From Saposhnikovia divaricata (Eukaryota; Streptophyta; Magnoliopsida; Apiales; Apiaceae): DNA of 64,000 bases. The notes beneath the pieces were generated by a model. That model saw only the letters and a program-made list of their open reading frames with translations, was not told where the DNA came from and made no database searches. Every line of letters starts with the position of its first letter. Within the stretch, counting starts at the first letter, position 1. Below are positions 23,475 to 37,151 of the stretch, piece after piece. Location of the stretch: assembly GCA_036435485.1 (NCBI GenBank), contig JAZHRN010000137.1, forward strand, positions 1,736,001-1,800,000, given 5' to 3'. A program made the position numbers and the translations under genes.

Positions 23475-26400
23475 CCAATAACCCATAGGAACAAAATATG
23501 TAAAAATATCCAGAAAATGGTCCGACTCGATTTTTAACAATATCCCGTGTACTAACCCCTTTGAGGATTATCCGAAAACCGAGTTTCGATCATATCAGCT
23601 TCGATTCAAGTCCGAACGGCACCAAATAAAATTTCATTGAATTCCAATAACCCATAGGAACAAAATATTTAAAAATATCCACAAAATGGTCCAACTTGAT
23701 TTTTAACGATATCCCGTGTACTAACCCCTTTGGGGTTTAGGGTTCATGGTTCCAAAAACCGAGTTTCGATCATATCAGCTCCGATTCCGGTCCGAAATGC
23801 GTCAAATAAAATTTCGTTGTATTCCAATAACCCATAGGAACAAAATATGTAAAAATATCCACAAAATGGACCGACTCGATTTTTAACAATATCTCGTGTG
23901 CAAACACCTATTTAGGATTATCCGAAAACCGAGTTTCGATCATATCAGCTCCGATTCAGGTCCAAATTTCGTCAAATAAAATTTCATTGAATTCCAATAA
24001 TCCATAAGAACAAAATATGTAAAAATATCCATAAACTGGTTCGACTCAATTTTTAACAATATCTCGTGTACTAACCCCTTTGAGGATTATCCGAAAACCG
24101 AGTTTCGGTCATTTTAGCCCCGATTCAGGTCCAAACTGCACCAAATAAAATTTCATTGCATTCCAATAACCCATAAGAACAAAATATGTAAAAATATCCA
24201 GAAAATGGTCCGACTCGATTTTTAACAATATCCCGTGTACTAACCCATTTGAGGATTATCCAAAAATCGAGTTTCGATTATATCAGCTCCGATTCAGGTC
24301 TGAATTACGTCAAATAAAATTTCGTTGAATTCCAATAACGCATAGGAACAAAATATGTAAAAATATCCACAAAATGGTCCGACTTGATTTTTAACAATAT
24401 CCCGTGTACTAACCCATTTGAGGATTATCCAAAAATCGAGTTTCGATTGTATCAGCTCCGATTCAGGTCTGAATTGCGTCAAATAAAATTTCGTTGAATT
24501 CCAATAACCCATAGGAACAAAATATGTAAAAATATCCAGAAAATGGTCCGACTCGATTTTTAACAATATCCCGTGTACTAACCCCTTTGAGGATTATCCG
24601 AAAACCGAGTTTCGATCATATCAGCTTCGATTCAAGTCCGAACGGCACCAAATAAAATTTCATTGAATTCCAATAACCCATAGGAACAAAATATATAAAA
24701 ATATCCACAAAATGGTCCAACTTGATTTTTAACGATATCCCGTGTACTAACCCCTTTGGGGTTTAGGGTTCATGGTCCCAAAAACCGAGTTTCGATCATA
24801 TCAGCTCCGATTCCGGTCCGAAATGCGTCAAATAAAATTTCGTTGTATTCCAATAACCCATAGGAACAAAATATGTAAAAATATCCACAAAATGGACCGA
24901 CTCGATTTTTAACAATATCTCGTGTGCAAACACCTATTTAGGATTATCCGAAAACCGAGTTTCGATCATATCAGCTCCGATTCAGGTCCAAATTTCGTCA
25001 AATAAAATTTCATTGAATTCCAATAATCCATAAGAACAAAATATGTAAAAATATCCCTAAACTGGTTCGACTCAATTTTTAACAATATCTCGTGTACTAA
25101 CCCCTTTGAGGATTATCCAAAAACCGAGTTTCGGTCATTTCAGCCCCGATTCAGGTCCAAACTGCACCAAATAAAATTTCATTGCATTCCAATAACCCAT
25201 AAGAACAAAATATGTAAAAATATCCAGAAAATGGTCCGACTCGATTTTTAACAATATCCCGTGTACTAACCCATTTGAGGATTATCCAAAAATCGAGTTT
25301 CGATTATATCAGCTCCGATTCAGGTCTGAATTACGTCAAATAAAATTTCGCCGAATTCCAATAACCCATAGGAACAAAATATGTAGAAATATCCACAAAA
25401 TGGTCCGACTTGATTTTTAACAATATCCCGTGTACTAACCCATTTGAGGATTATCCAAAAATCGAGTTTCGATTGTATCAGCTCCGATTCAGGTCTGAAT
25501 TGCGTCAAATAAAATTTCGTTGAATTCCAATAACCCATAGGAACAAAATATGTAAAAATATCCAGAAAATGGTCCGACTCGATTTTTAACAATATCCCGT
25601 GTACTAACCCCTTTGAGGATTATTCGAAAACCGAGTTTCGATCATATCAGCTTCGATTCAAGTCCGAACGGCACCAAATAAAATTTCATTGAATTCCAAT
25701 AACCCATAGGAACAAAATATTTAAAAATATCCACAAAATGGTCCAACTTGATTTTTAACGATATCCCGTGTACTAACCCCTTTGGGGTTTAGGGTTCATG
25801 GTTCCAAAAACCGAGTTTCGATCATATCAGCTCCGATTCCGGTCCGAAATGCGTCAAATAAAATTTCGTTGTATTCCAATAACCCATAGGAACAAAATAT
25901 GTAAAAATATCCACAAAATGGACCGACTCGATTTTTAACAATATCTCGTGTGCAAACACCTATTTAGGATTATCCGAAAACCGAGTTTCGATCATATCAG
26001 CTCCGATTCAGGTCCAAATTTCGTCAAATAAAATTTCATTGAATTCCAATAATCCATAAGAACAAAATATGTAAAAATATCCCGAAACTGGTTCGACTCA
26101 ATTTTTAACAGTATCTCGTGTACTAACCCCTTTGAGGATTATCCGAAAACCGAGTTTCGGTCATTTTAGCCCCGATTCAGGTCCAAACTGCACCAAATAA
26201 AATTTCATTGCATTCCAATAACCCATAAGAACAAAATATGTAAAAATATCCAGAAAATGGTCCGACTCGATTTTTAACAATATCCCGTGTACTAACCCAT
26301 TTGAGGATTATCCAAAAATCGAGTTTCGATTATATCAGCTCCGATTCAGGTCTGAATTACGTCAAATAAAATTTCGTTGAATTCCAATAACCCATAGGAA

Positions 26401-29400
26401 CAAAATATGTAAAAATATCCACAAAATGGTCCGACTTGATTTTTAACAATATCCCGTGTACTAACCCATTTGAGGATTATCCAAAAATCGAGTTTCGATT
26501 GTATCAGCTCCGATTCAGGTCTGAATTGCGTCAAATAAAATTTCGTTGAATTCCAATAACCCATAGGAACAAAATATGTAAAAATATCCAGAAAATGGTC
26601 CGACTCGATTTTTAACAATATCCCGTGTACTAACCCCTTTGAGGATTATCCGAAAACCGAGTTTCGATCATATCAGCTTCGATTCAAGTCCGAACGGCAC
26701 CAAATAAAATTTCATTGAATTCCAATAACCCATAGGAACAAAATATATAAAAATATCCACAAAATTGTCCAACTTGATTTTTAACGATATCCCGTGTACT
26801 AACCCCTTTGGGGTTTAGGGTTCATGGTCCCAAAAACCGAGTTTCGATCATATCAGCTCCGATTCCGGTCCGAAATGCGTCAAATAAAATTTCGTTGTAT
26901 TCCAATAACCCATAGGAACAAAATATGTAAAAATATCCACAAAATGGACCGACTCGATTTTTAACAATATCTCGTGTGCAAACACCTATTTAGGATTATC
27001 CGAAAACCGAGTTTCGATCATATCAGCTCCGATTCAGGTCCAAATTTCGTCAAATAAAATTTCATTGAATTCCAATAATCCATAAGAACAAAATATGTAA
27101 AAATATCCCTAAACTGGTTCGACTCAATTTTTAACAATATCTCGTGTACTAACCCCTTTGAGGATTATCCAAAAACCGAGTTTCGGTCATTTCAGCCCCG
27201 ATTCAGGTCCAAACTGCACCAAATAAAATTTCATTGCATTCCAATAACCCATAAGAACAAAATATGTAAAAATATCCAGAAAATGGTCCGACTCGATTTT
27301 TAACAATATCCCGTGTACTAACCCATTTGAGGATTATCCAAAAATCGAGTTTCGATTATATCAGCTCCGATTCAGGTCTGAATTACGTCAAATAAAATTT
27401 CGCCGAATTCCAATAACCCATAGGAACAAAATATGTAGAAATATCCACAAAATGGTCCGACTTGATTTTTAACAATATCCCGTGTACTAACCCATTTGAG
27501 GATTATCCAAAAATCGAGTTTCGATTGTATCAGCTCCGATTCAGGTCTGAATTGCGTCAAATAAAATTTCGTTGAATTCCAATAACCCATAGGAACAAAA
27601 TATGTAAAAATATCCAGAAAATGGTCCGACTCGATTTTTAACAATATCCCGTGTACTAACCCCTTTGAGGATTATTCGAAAACCGAGTTTCGATCATATC
27701 AGCTTCGATTCAAGTCCGAACGGCACCAAATAAAATTTCATTGAATTCCAATAACCCATAGGAACAAAATATTTAAAAATATCCACAAAATGGTCCAACT
27801 TGATTTTTAACGATATCCCGTGTACTAACCCCTTTGGGGTTTAGGGTTCATGGTTCCAAAAACCGAGTTTCGATCATATCAGCTCCGATTCCGGTCCGAA
27901 ATGCGTCAAATAAAATTTCGTTGTATTCCAATAACCCATAGGAACAAAATATGTAAAAATATCCACAAAATGGACCGACTCGATTTTTAACAATATCTCG
28001 TGTGCAAACACCTATTTAGGATTATCCGAAAACCGAGTTTCGATCATATCAGCTCCGATTCAGGTCCAAATTTCGTCAAATAAAATTTCATTGAATTCCA
28101 ATAATCCATAAGAACAAAATATGTAAAAATATCCCGAAACTGGTTCGACTCAATTTTTAACAGTATCTCGTGTACTAACCCCTTTGAGGATTATCCGAAA
28201 ACCGAGTTTCGGTCATTTTAGCCCCGATTCAGGTCCAAACTGCACCAAATAAAATTTCATTGCATTCCAATAACCCATAAGAACAAAATATGTAAAAATA
28301 TCCAGAAAATGGTCCGACTCGATTTTTAACAATATCCCGTGTACTAACCCATTTGAGGATTATCCAAAAATCGAGTTTCGATTATATCAGCTCCGATTCA
28401 GGTCTGAATTACGTCAAATAAAATTTCGTTGAATTCCAATAACCCATAGGAACAAAATATGTAAAAATATCCACAAAATGGTCCGACTTGATTTTTAACA
28501 ATATCCCGTGTACTAACCCATTTGAGGATTATCCAAAAATCGAGTTTCGATTGTATCAGCTCCGATTCAGGTCTGAATTGCGTCAAATAAAATTTCGTTG
28601 AATTCCAATAACCCATAGGAACAAAATATGTAAAAATATCCAGAAAATGGTCCGACTCGATTTTTAACAATATCCCGTGTACTAACCCCTTTGAGGATTA
28701 TCCGAAAACCGAGTTTCGATCATATCAGCTTCGATTCAAGTCCGAACGGCACCAAATAAAATTTCATTGAATTCCAATAACCCATAGGAACAAAATATAT
28801 AAAAATATCCACAAAATTGTCCAACTTGATTTTTAACGATATCCCGTGTACTAACCCCTTTGGGGTTTAGGGTTCATGGTCCCAAAAACCGAGTTTCGAT
28901 CATATCAGCTCCGATTCCGGTCCGAAATGCGTCAAATAAAATTTCGTTGTATTCCAATAACCCATAGGAACAAAATATGTAAAAATATCCACAAAATGGA
29001 CCGACTCGATTTTTAACAATATCTCGTGTGCAAACACCTATTTAGGATTATCCGAAAACCGAGTTTCGATCATATCAGCTCCGATTCAGGTCCAAATTTC
29101 GTCAAATAAAATTTTTTTGAATTCCAATAATCCATAAGAACAAATTATGTAAAAATATCCCTAAACTGGTTCGACTCAATTTTTAACAATATCTCGTGTA
29201 CTAACCCCTTTGAGGATTATCCGAAAACCGAGTTTCGGTCATTTCAGCCCCGATTCAGGTCCAAACTGCACCAAATAAAATTTCATTGCATTCCAATAAC
29301 CCATAGGAAAAAAATATGTAAAAATATCGACAAAATGGTCCGACTTGATTTTTAACAATATCCCGTGTACTAACCCATTTGAGGATTATCCAATAATCGA

Positions 29401-29630
29401 GTTTCGATTATATTAGCTCCGATTCAGGTCTGAATTGCGTCAAATAAAATTTCGTTGAATTCCAATAACCCATAGGAAAAAAATATGTAAAAATATCCAC
29501 AAAATGGTCCGACTTGATTTTTAACAATATCCCGTGTACTAACCCCTTTGAGAAATTTCCGAAAACCGAGTTTCGATCATATCAGCTCCGATTCCGGTCC
29601 GAACTGCGTCAAATAAAATTTCGTTGAATT
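23475..29630. repeat. Block of six HORs with a 2052-bp (two-HOR) super-repeat
   Basis: B blocks at 23732, 24758, 25784, 26810, 27836 and 28862 are each 1026 apart except for the first approach (1023). Alternate HORs share marks. 25784 and 27836 have GATTATTCGAAAACC, ATATTTAAAAATATCC, CCCGAAACTGG, AACAGTATC and CATTTTAGCCCC. 24758, 26810 and 28862 have CATGGTCCCAAAAACC. About 24.3-27.06 kb aligns with 26.35-29.11 kb at offset 2052 with very few differences. Identity ends near 29113, where TTCATTGAATTCC becomes TTTTTTGAATTCC. No gene is seen. Confidence 0.85.
24332..24500 (+). repeat. F* monomer: F head with E-type middle and tail (first of ten)
   Basis: The head is F-like (ATCCACAAAATGGTCCGACTTG). 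The rest is E-like (ACCCATTTGAGGATTATCC, AAAAATCGAGTTTCGATTGTATC, CAGGTCTGAATTGCG), replacing the F middle GAGAAATTTCCG. GATTGTATC is private to this variant. Other copies start at 25358, 26384, 27410, 28436, 32540, 38009, 39035, 40061 and 41087. The change opens a chance 90-codon minus-strand frame that recurs with the same spacing. An in-register E-to-F conversion is the simplest origin. Confidence 0.8.
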
Positions 29631-32600
29631 CCAATAACCCATAGGAACAAAATATGTAAAAATATCCAGAAAATGGTCCGACTCGATTTTTAACAATATC
29701 CCGTGTACTAACCCCTTTGAGGATTATCCGAAAACCGAGTTTCGATCATATCAGCTTCGATTCAAGTCCGAACGGCACCAAATAAAATTTCATTGAATTC
29801 CAATGACCCATAGGAACAAAATATATAAAAATATCCACAAAATGGTCCAACTTGATTTTTAAAAATATCCCGTGTACTAACCCCTTTGGGGTTTAGGGTT
29901 CATGGTTCCAAAAACCGAGTTTCGATCATATCAGCTCCGATTCCGGTCCGAAATGCATCAAATAAAATTTCGTTGTATTCCAATAACCCATAGGAACAAA
30001 ATATGTAAAAATATCCAAAAAATGGACCGACTCGATTTTTAACAATATCTCGTGTGCAAACACCTATTTAGGATTATCCGAAAACCGAGTTTCGATCATA
30101 TCAGCTCCAATTCAGGTCCAAATTTCGTCAAATAAAATTTTTTTGAATTCCAATAATCCATAAGAACAAAATATGTAAAAATATCCCTAAACTGGTTCGA
30201 CTCAATTTTTAACAATATCTCGTGTACTAACCCCTTTGAGGATTATCCGAAAACCGAGTTTCGGTCATTTCAGCCCCGATTCAGGTCCAAACTGCACCAA
30301 ATAAAATTTCATTGCATTCCAATAACCCATAGGAAAAAAATATGTAAAAATATCGACAAAATGGTCCGACTTGATTTTTAACAATATCCCGTGTACTAAC
30401 CCATTTGAGGATTATCCAATAATCGAGTTTCGATTATATCAGCTCCGATTCAGGTCTGAATTGCGTCAAATAAAATTTCGTTGAATTCTAATAACCCATA
30501 GGAAAAAAATATGTAAAAATATCCACAAAATGGTCCGACTTGATTTTTAACAATATCCCGTGTACTAACCCCTTTGAGAAATTTCCGAAAACCGAGTTTC
30601 GATCATATCAGCTCCGATTCCGGTCCGAACTGCGTCAAATAAAATTTCGTTGAATTCCAATAACCCATAGGAACAAAATATGTAAAAATATCCAGAAAAT
30701 GGTCCGACTCGATTTTTAACAATATCCCGTGTACTAACCCCTTGGAGGATTATCCGAAAACCGAGTTTCGATCATATCAGCTTCGATTCAAGTCCGAACG
30801 GCACCAAATAAAATTTCATTGAATTCCAATGACCCATAGGAACAAAATATATAAAAATATCCACAAAATGGTCCAACTTGATTTTTAAAAATATCCCGTG
30901 TACTAACCCCTTTGGGGTTTAGGGTTCATGGTTCCAAAAACCGAGTTTCGATCATATCAGCTCCGATTCCGGTCCGAAATGCGTCAAATAAAATTTCGTT
31001 GTATTCCAATAACCCATAGGAACAAAATATGTAAAAATATCCACAAAATGGACCGACTCGATTTTTAACAATATCTCGTGTGCAAACACTTATTTAGGAT
31101 TATCCAAAAACCGAGTTTCGATCATATCAGCTCCGATTCAGGTCCAAATTTCGTCAAATAAAATTTCATTGAATTCCAATAATCCATAAGAACAAAATAT
31201 GTAAAAATATCCCTAAACTGGTTCGACTCAATTTTTAACAATATCTCGTGTACTAACCCCTTTGAGGATTATCCGAAAACCGAGTTTCGGTCATTTCAGC
31301 CCGGATTCAGGTCCAAACTGCACCAAATAAAATTTCATTGCATTCCAATAACCCATAAGAACAAAATATGTAAAAATATCCAGAAAATGGTCCGACTCGA
31401 TTTTTAACAATATCCCGTGTACTAACCCATTTGAGGATTATCCAAAAATCGAGTTTCGATTATATCAGCTCCGATTCAGGTCTGAATTGCGTCAAATAAA
31501 ATTTCGTTGAATTCAAATAACCTATAGGAACAAAATATGTAAAAATATCCACAAAATGGTCCGACTTGATTTTTAACAATATCCCGTGTACTAACCCCTT
31601 TGAGAAATTTCCGAAAACCGAGTTTCGATCATATCAGCTCCGATTCCGGTCCGAACTTCGTCAAATAAAATTTCGTTGAATTACAATAACCCATAGGAAC
31701 AAAATATGTAAAAATATCCAGAAAATGGTCAGACTCGATTTTTAACAATATCCCGTGTACTAACCCCTTTGAGGATTATCCGAAAACCGAGTTTCGATCA
31801 TATCAGCTTCGATTCAAGTCCGAACGGCACCAAATAAAATTTCATTGAATTCCAATAACCCATAGGAACAAAATATATAAAAATATCCACAAAATGGTCC
31901 AACTTGATTTTTAAAAATATCCCGTGTACTAACCCCTTTGGGGTTTAGGGTTCATGGTTCCAAAAACCGAGTTTCGATCATATCAGCTCCGATTCCGGTC
32001 CTAAATGCGTCAAATAAAATTTCGTTGTATTCCAATAACCCATAGGAACAAAATATGTAAAAATATCCACAAAATGGACCGACTCGATTTTTAAGAATAT
32101 CTCGTGTGCAAACACCTATGTAGGATTATCCGAAAACCGAGTTTCGATCAAATCAGCTCCGATTCAGGTCCAAATTTCGTCAAATAAAATTTCATTGAAT
32201 TCCAATAATCCATAAGAACAAAATATGTAAAAATATCCCTAAACTGGTTCGACTCAATTTTTAACAATATCTCGTGTACTAACCCCTTTGAGGATTATCC
32301 GAAAACCGAGTTTCGGTCATTTCAGCCCCGATTCAGGTCCAAACTGCACCAAATAAAATTTCATTGCATTCCAATAACCCATAAGAACAAAATATGTAAA
32401 AATATCCAGAAAATGGTCCGACTCGATTTTTAACAATATCCCGTGTACTAACCCATTTGAGGATTATCCAAAAATCGAGTTTCGATTATATCAGCTCTGA
32501 TTCAGGTCTGAATTACGTCAAATAAAATTTCGTTGAATTCCAATAACCCATAGGAACAAAATATGTAAAAATATCCACAAAATGGTCCGACTTGATTTTT

Positions 32601-32708
32601 AACAATATCCCGTGTACTAACCCATTTGACGATTATCCAAAAATCGAGTTTCGATTGTATCAGCTCCGATTCAGGTCTGAATTGCGTCAAATAAAATTTC
32701 GTTGAATT
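29631..32708. repeat. Three full HORs (B blocks 29888, 30914, 31940)
   Basis: All three intervals are 1026 bp. Marks are ATTTTTTTGAATTCC in C at about 29113 and 30138, TATCGACAAAATGG in E heads, CCAATGACCCATAGG before B (29802, 30828), CCCGGATTCAGG in D (31300), and GGTCCTAAATGCG with TTAAGAATATCTCG (31.9-32.1 kb). The last two units are duplicated 5469 bp downstream at about 36.3-38.2 kb. The F* monomer at 32540 belongs to this block. No gene is seen. Confidence 0.8.
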
Positions 32709-34411
32709 CCAATAACCCATAGGAACAAAATATGTAAAAATATCCAGAAAATGGTCCGACTCGATTTTTAACAATATCCCGTGTACTAACCCCTTTGAGG
32801 ATTATCCGAAAACTGAGTTTCGATCATATCAGCTTCGATTCAAGTCCGAACGGCACCAAATAAAATTTCATTGAATTCCAATAACCCATAGGAACAAAAT
32901 ATATAAAAATATCCACAAAATGGTCCAACTTGATTTTTAACGATATCCCGTGTACTAACCCCTTTGGGGTTTAGGGTTCATGGTTCCAAAAACCGAGTTT
33001 CGATCATATCAGCTCCGATTCCGGTCCGAAATGCGTCAAATAAAATTTCGTTGTATTCCGATAACCTATAGGAACAAAATATGTAAAAATATCCACAAAA
33101 TGGACCGACTCGATTTTTAACAATATCTTGTGTGCAAACACCTATTTAGGATTATCCGAAAACCGAGTTTCGATCATATCAGCTCCGATTCAGGTCCAAA
33201 TTTCGTCAAATAAAATTTCATTGAATTCCAATAATCCATAAGAACAAAATATGTAAAAATATCCCTAAACTGGTTCGACTCAATTTTTAACAATATCTCG
33301 CGTACTAACCCCTTTAAGGATTATCCGAAAACCGAGTTTCGGTCATTTCAGCCCCGATTCAGGTCCAAACTGCACCAAATAAAATTTCATTGCATTCCAA
33401 TAACCCATAGGAAAAAAATATGTAAAAATATCGACAAAATGGTCCGACTTGATTTTTAACAATATCCCGTGTACTAACCCATTTGAGGATTATCCAATAA
33501 TCGAGTTTCGATTATATCAGCTCCGATTCAGGTCTGAATTGCGTCAAATAAAATTTCGTTGAATTCCAATAACCTATAGGAAAAAAATATGTAAAAATAT
33601 CCACAAAATGGTCCGACTTGATTTTTAACAATATCCCGTGTACTAACCCCTTTGAGAAATTTCCGAAAACCGAGTTTCGATCATATCAGCTCCGATTCCG
33701 GTCCGAACTGCGTCAAATAAAATTTCGTTGAATTCCAATAACCCATAGGAACAAAATATGTAAAAATATCCAGAAAATGGTCAGACTCGATTTTTAACAA
33801 TATCTCGTGTGCAAACACTTATTTAGGATTATCCAAAAACCGAGTTTCGATCATACCAGCTCCGATTCAGGTCCAAATTTCGTCAAATAAAATTTCATTG
33901 AATTCCAATAATCCATAAGAACAAAATATGTAAAAATATCCCTAAACTGGTTCGACTCAATTTTTAACAATATCTCGTGTACTAACCCCTTTGAGGATTA
34001 TCCGAAAACCGAGTTTCGGTCATTTCAGCCCCGATTCAGGTCCAAACTGCACCAAATAAAATTTCATTGCATTCCAATAACCCATAAGAACAAAATATGT
34101 AAAAATATCCAGAAAATGGTCCGACTCGATTTTTAACAATATCCCGTGTACTAACCCATTTGAGGATTATCCAAAAATCGAGTTTCGATTATATCAGCTC
34201 CGATTCAGGTCTGAATTGCGTCAAATAAAATTTCGTTGAATTCAAATAACCCATAGGAACAAAATATGTAAAAATATCCACAAAATGGTCCGACTTGATT
34301 TTTAACAATATCCCGTGTACTAACCCCTTTGAGAAATTTCCGAAAACCGAGTTTCTATCATATCAGCTCCGATTTCGGTCCGAACTTCGTCAAATAAAAT
34401 TTCGTTGAATT
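32709..34411. repeat. 1703-bp ten-monomer unit, copy 1
   Basis: The order after the B block at 32966 is C-D-E-F-A/C-D-E-F-A, then the next B at 34669. It is two HORs minus one B and one ordinary monomer, 349 bp. Marks are ATCTTGTGTGCAAAC, CTCGCGTACTAACCCCTTTAAGG, TATCGACAAAATGG, CATACCAGCTCC and GAGTTTCTATCATATC. The same marks return in copies 2 to 4. Confidence 0.88.
33735..33904 (+). repeat. A/C fused monomer at the ten-monomer junction, copy 1
   Basis: The A head (ATCCAGAAAATGGTCAGACTC) changes at about 33805 to class C (CTCGTGTGCAAACACTTATTTAGG), skipping the rest of A and all of B. The telomere-like block is therefore absent for 1703 bp. Other copies are at 42282-42451, 45868-46037 and 58870-59039, with the same junction and the same private CACTTATTTAGG and CATACCAGC. 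Confidence 0.88.
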
Positions 34412-37151
34412 ACAATAACCCATAGGAACAAAATATGTAAAAATATCCAGAAAATGGTCAGACTCGATTTTTAACAATATCCCGTGTACTAACCCCTTTG
34501 AGGATTATCCGAAAACCGAGTTTCGATCATATCAGCTTCGATTCAAGTCCGAACGGCACCAAATAAAATTTCATTGAATTCCAATAACCCATAGGAACAA
34601 AATATATAAAAATATCCACAAAATGGTCCAACTTGATTTTTAAAAATATCCCGTGTACTAACCCCTTTGGGGTTTAGGGTTCATGGTTCCAAAAACCGAG
34701 TTTCGATCATATCAGCTCCGATTCCGGTCCTAAATGCGTCAAATAAAATTTCGTTGTATTCCAATAACCCATAGGAACAAAATATGTAAAAATATCCACA
34801 AAATGGACCGACTCGATTTTTAACAATATCTCGTGTGCAAACACCTATTTAGGATTATCCGAAAACCGAGTTTCGATCATATCAGCTCCGATTCAGGTCC
34901 AAATTTCGTCAAATAAAATTTCATTGAATTCCAATAATCCATAAGAACAAAATATGTAAAAATATCCCTAAACTGGTTCGACTCAATTTTTAACAATATC
35001 TCGTGTACTAACCCCTTTGAGGATTATCCGAAAACCGAGTTTCGGTCATTTCAGCCCCGATTCAGGTCCAAACTGCACCAAATAAAATTTCATTGCATTC
35101 CAATAACCCATAAGAACAAAATATGTAAAAATATCCAGAAAATGGTCCGACTCGATTTTTAACAATATCCCGTGTACTAACCCCTTTGAGGATTATCCAA
35201 AAACCGAGTTTCGATCATATCAGCTCCGATTCAGGTCTGAATTGCGTCAAATAAAATTTCGTTGAATTACAATAACCCATAGGAACAAAATATGTAAAAA
35301 TATCCAGAAAATGGTCAGACTCGATTTTTAACAATATCCCGTGTATTAACCCCTTTGAGGATTATCCGAAAACCGAGTTTCGATCATATCAGCTTCGATT
35401 CAAGTCCGAACGGCACCAAATAAAATTTCATTGAATTCCAATAACCCATAGGAACAAAATATATAAAAATATCCACAAAATGGTCCAACTTGATTTTTAA
35501 AAATATCCCGTGTACTAACCCCTTTGGGGTTTAGGGTTCATGGTTCCAAAAACCGAGTTTCGATCATATCAGCTCCGATTCCGGTCCTAAATGCGTCAAA
35601 TAAAATTTCGTTGTATTCCAATAACCCATAGGAACAAAATATGTAAAAATATCCACAAAATGGACCGACTCGATTTTTAACAATATCTCGTGTGCAAACA
35701 CCTATTTAGGATTATCCGAAAACCGAGTTTCGATCATATCAGCTCCGATTCAGGTCCAAATTTCGTCAAATAAAATTTCATTGAATTCCAATAATCCATA
35801 AGAACAAAATATGTAAAAATATCCCTAAACTGGTTCGACTCAATTTTTAACAATATCTCGTGTACTAACCCCTTTGAGGATTATCCGAAAACCGAGTTTC
35901 GGTCATTTCAGCCCCGATTCAGGTCCAAACTGCACCAAATAAAATTTCATTGCATTCCAATAACCCATAAGAACAAAATATGTAAAAATATCCAGAAAAT
36001 GGTCCGACTCGATTTTTAACAATATCCCGTGTACTAACCCCTTTGAGGATTATCCAAAAACCGAGTTTCGATCATATCAGCTCCGATTCAGGTCTGAATT
36101 GCGTCAAATAAAATTTCGTTGAATTACAATAACCCATAGGAACAAAATATGTAAAAATATCCAGAAAATGGTCAGACTCGATTTTTAACAATATCCCGTG
36201 TACTAACCCCTTTGAGGATTATCCGAAAACCGAGTTTCGATCATATCAGCTTCGATTCAAGTCCGAACGGCACCAAATAAAATTTCATTGAATTCCAATG
36301 ACCCATAGGAACAAAATATATAAAAATATCCACAAAATGGTCCAACTTGATTTTTAAAAATATCCCGTGTACTAACCCCTTTGGGGTTTAGGGTTCATGG
36401 TTCCAAAAACCGAGTTTCGATCATATCAGCTCCGATTCCGGTCCGAAATGCGTCAAATAAAATTTCGTTGTATTCCAATAACCCATAGGAACAAAATATG
36501 TAAAAATATCCACAAAATGGACCGACTCGATTTTTAACAATATCTCGTGTGCAAACACTTATTTAGGATTATCCAAAAACCGAGTTTCGATCATATCAGC
36601 TCCGATTCAGGTCCAAATTTCGTCAAATAAAATTTCATTGAATTCCAATAATCCATAAGAACAAAATATGTAAAAATATCCCTAAACTGGTTCGACTCAA
36701 TTTTTAACAATATCTCGTGTACTAACCCCTTTGAGGATTATCCGAAAACCGAGTTTCGGTCATTTCAGCCCGGATTCAGGTCCAAACTGCACCAAATAAA
36801 ATTTCATTGCATTCCAATAACCCATAAGAACAAAATATGTAAAAATATCCAGAAAATGGTCCGACTCGATTTTTAACAATATCCCGTGTACTAACCCATT
36901 TGAGGATTATCCAAAAATCGAGTTTCGATTATATCAGCTCCGATTCAGGTCTGAATTGCGTCAAATAAAATTTCGTTGAATTCAAATAACCCATAGGAAC
37001 AAAATATGTAAAAATATCCACAAAATGGTCCGACTTGATTTTTAACAATATCCCGTGTACTAACCCCTTTGAGAAATTTCCGAAAACCGAGTTTCGATCA
37101 TATCAGCTCCGATTCCGGTCCGAACTTCGTCAAATAAAATTTCGTTGAATT
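34412..37151. repeat. Two five-monomer HORs and one six-monomer HOR
   Basis: B blocks at 34669, 35526 and 36383, then 37409: intervals 857, 857 and 1026. The two 857-bp units are near-identical tandem copies, each lacking a separate F through the fused monomers at 35100-35268 and 35957-36125. B here has GGTCCTAAATGCG until the last unit, which reads GGTCCGAAATGCG and carries CCAATGACCC. No gene is seen. Confidence 0.82.
35100..35268 (+). repeat. E/F fused monomer (five-monomer HOR), first copy
   Basis: An E body (CCATAAGAAC head, CAGGTCTGAATTGCG) ends in TTGAATTACAATAACCC, the tail mark of F in this region, and leads straight into A. F is therefore deleted in register. Further copies start at 35957, 43647, 47233, 49635, 52037 and about 53.57 kb. 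The GAATTAC tail also destroys the EcoRI site. Confidence 0.75.

Noticed and set aside
24294..24566. Recurring 90-residue open frames on the minus strand (also at 25320, 26346, 27372, 28398, 32502, 37971, 38997, 40023, 41049 and a variant at 56442)
   Set aside because: They lie wholly inside satellite monomers, begin and end at positions set by the repeat, resemble no protein family I know, and exist only where monomer variants happen to lack stops. They read as chance frames in repeated DNA, not genes.
33735..33904. Possible assembly collapse at the A/C fusion
   Set aside because: The same joint with the same private bases occurs four times in different flanks, and the neighbouring HORs keep exact spacing. 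A real, copied deletion is more likely, although read support would be needed to be certain.
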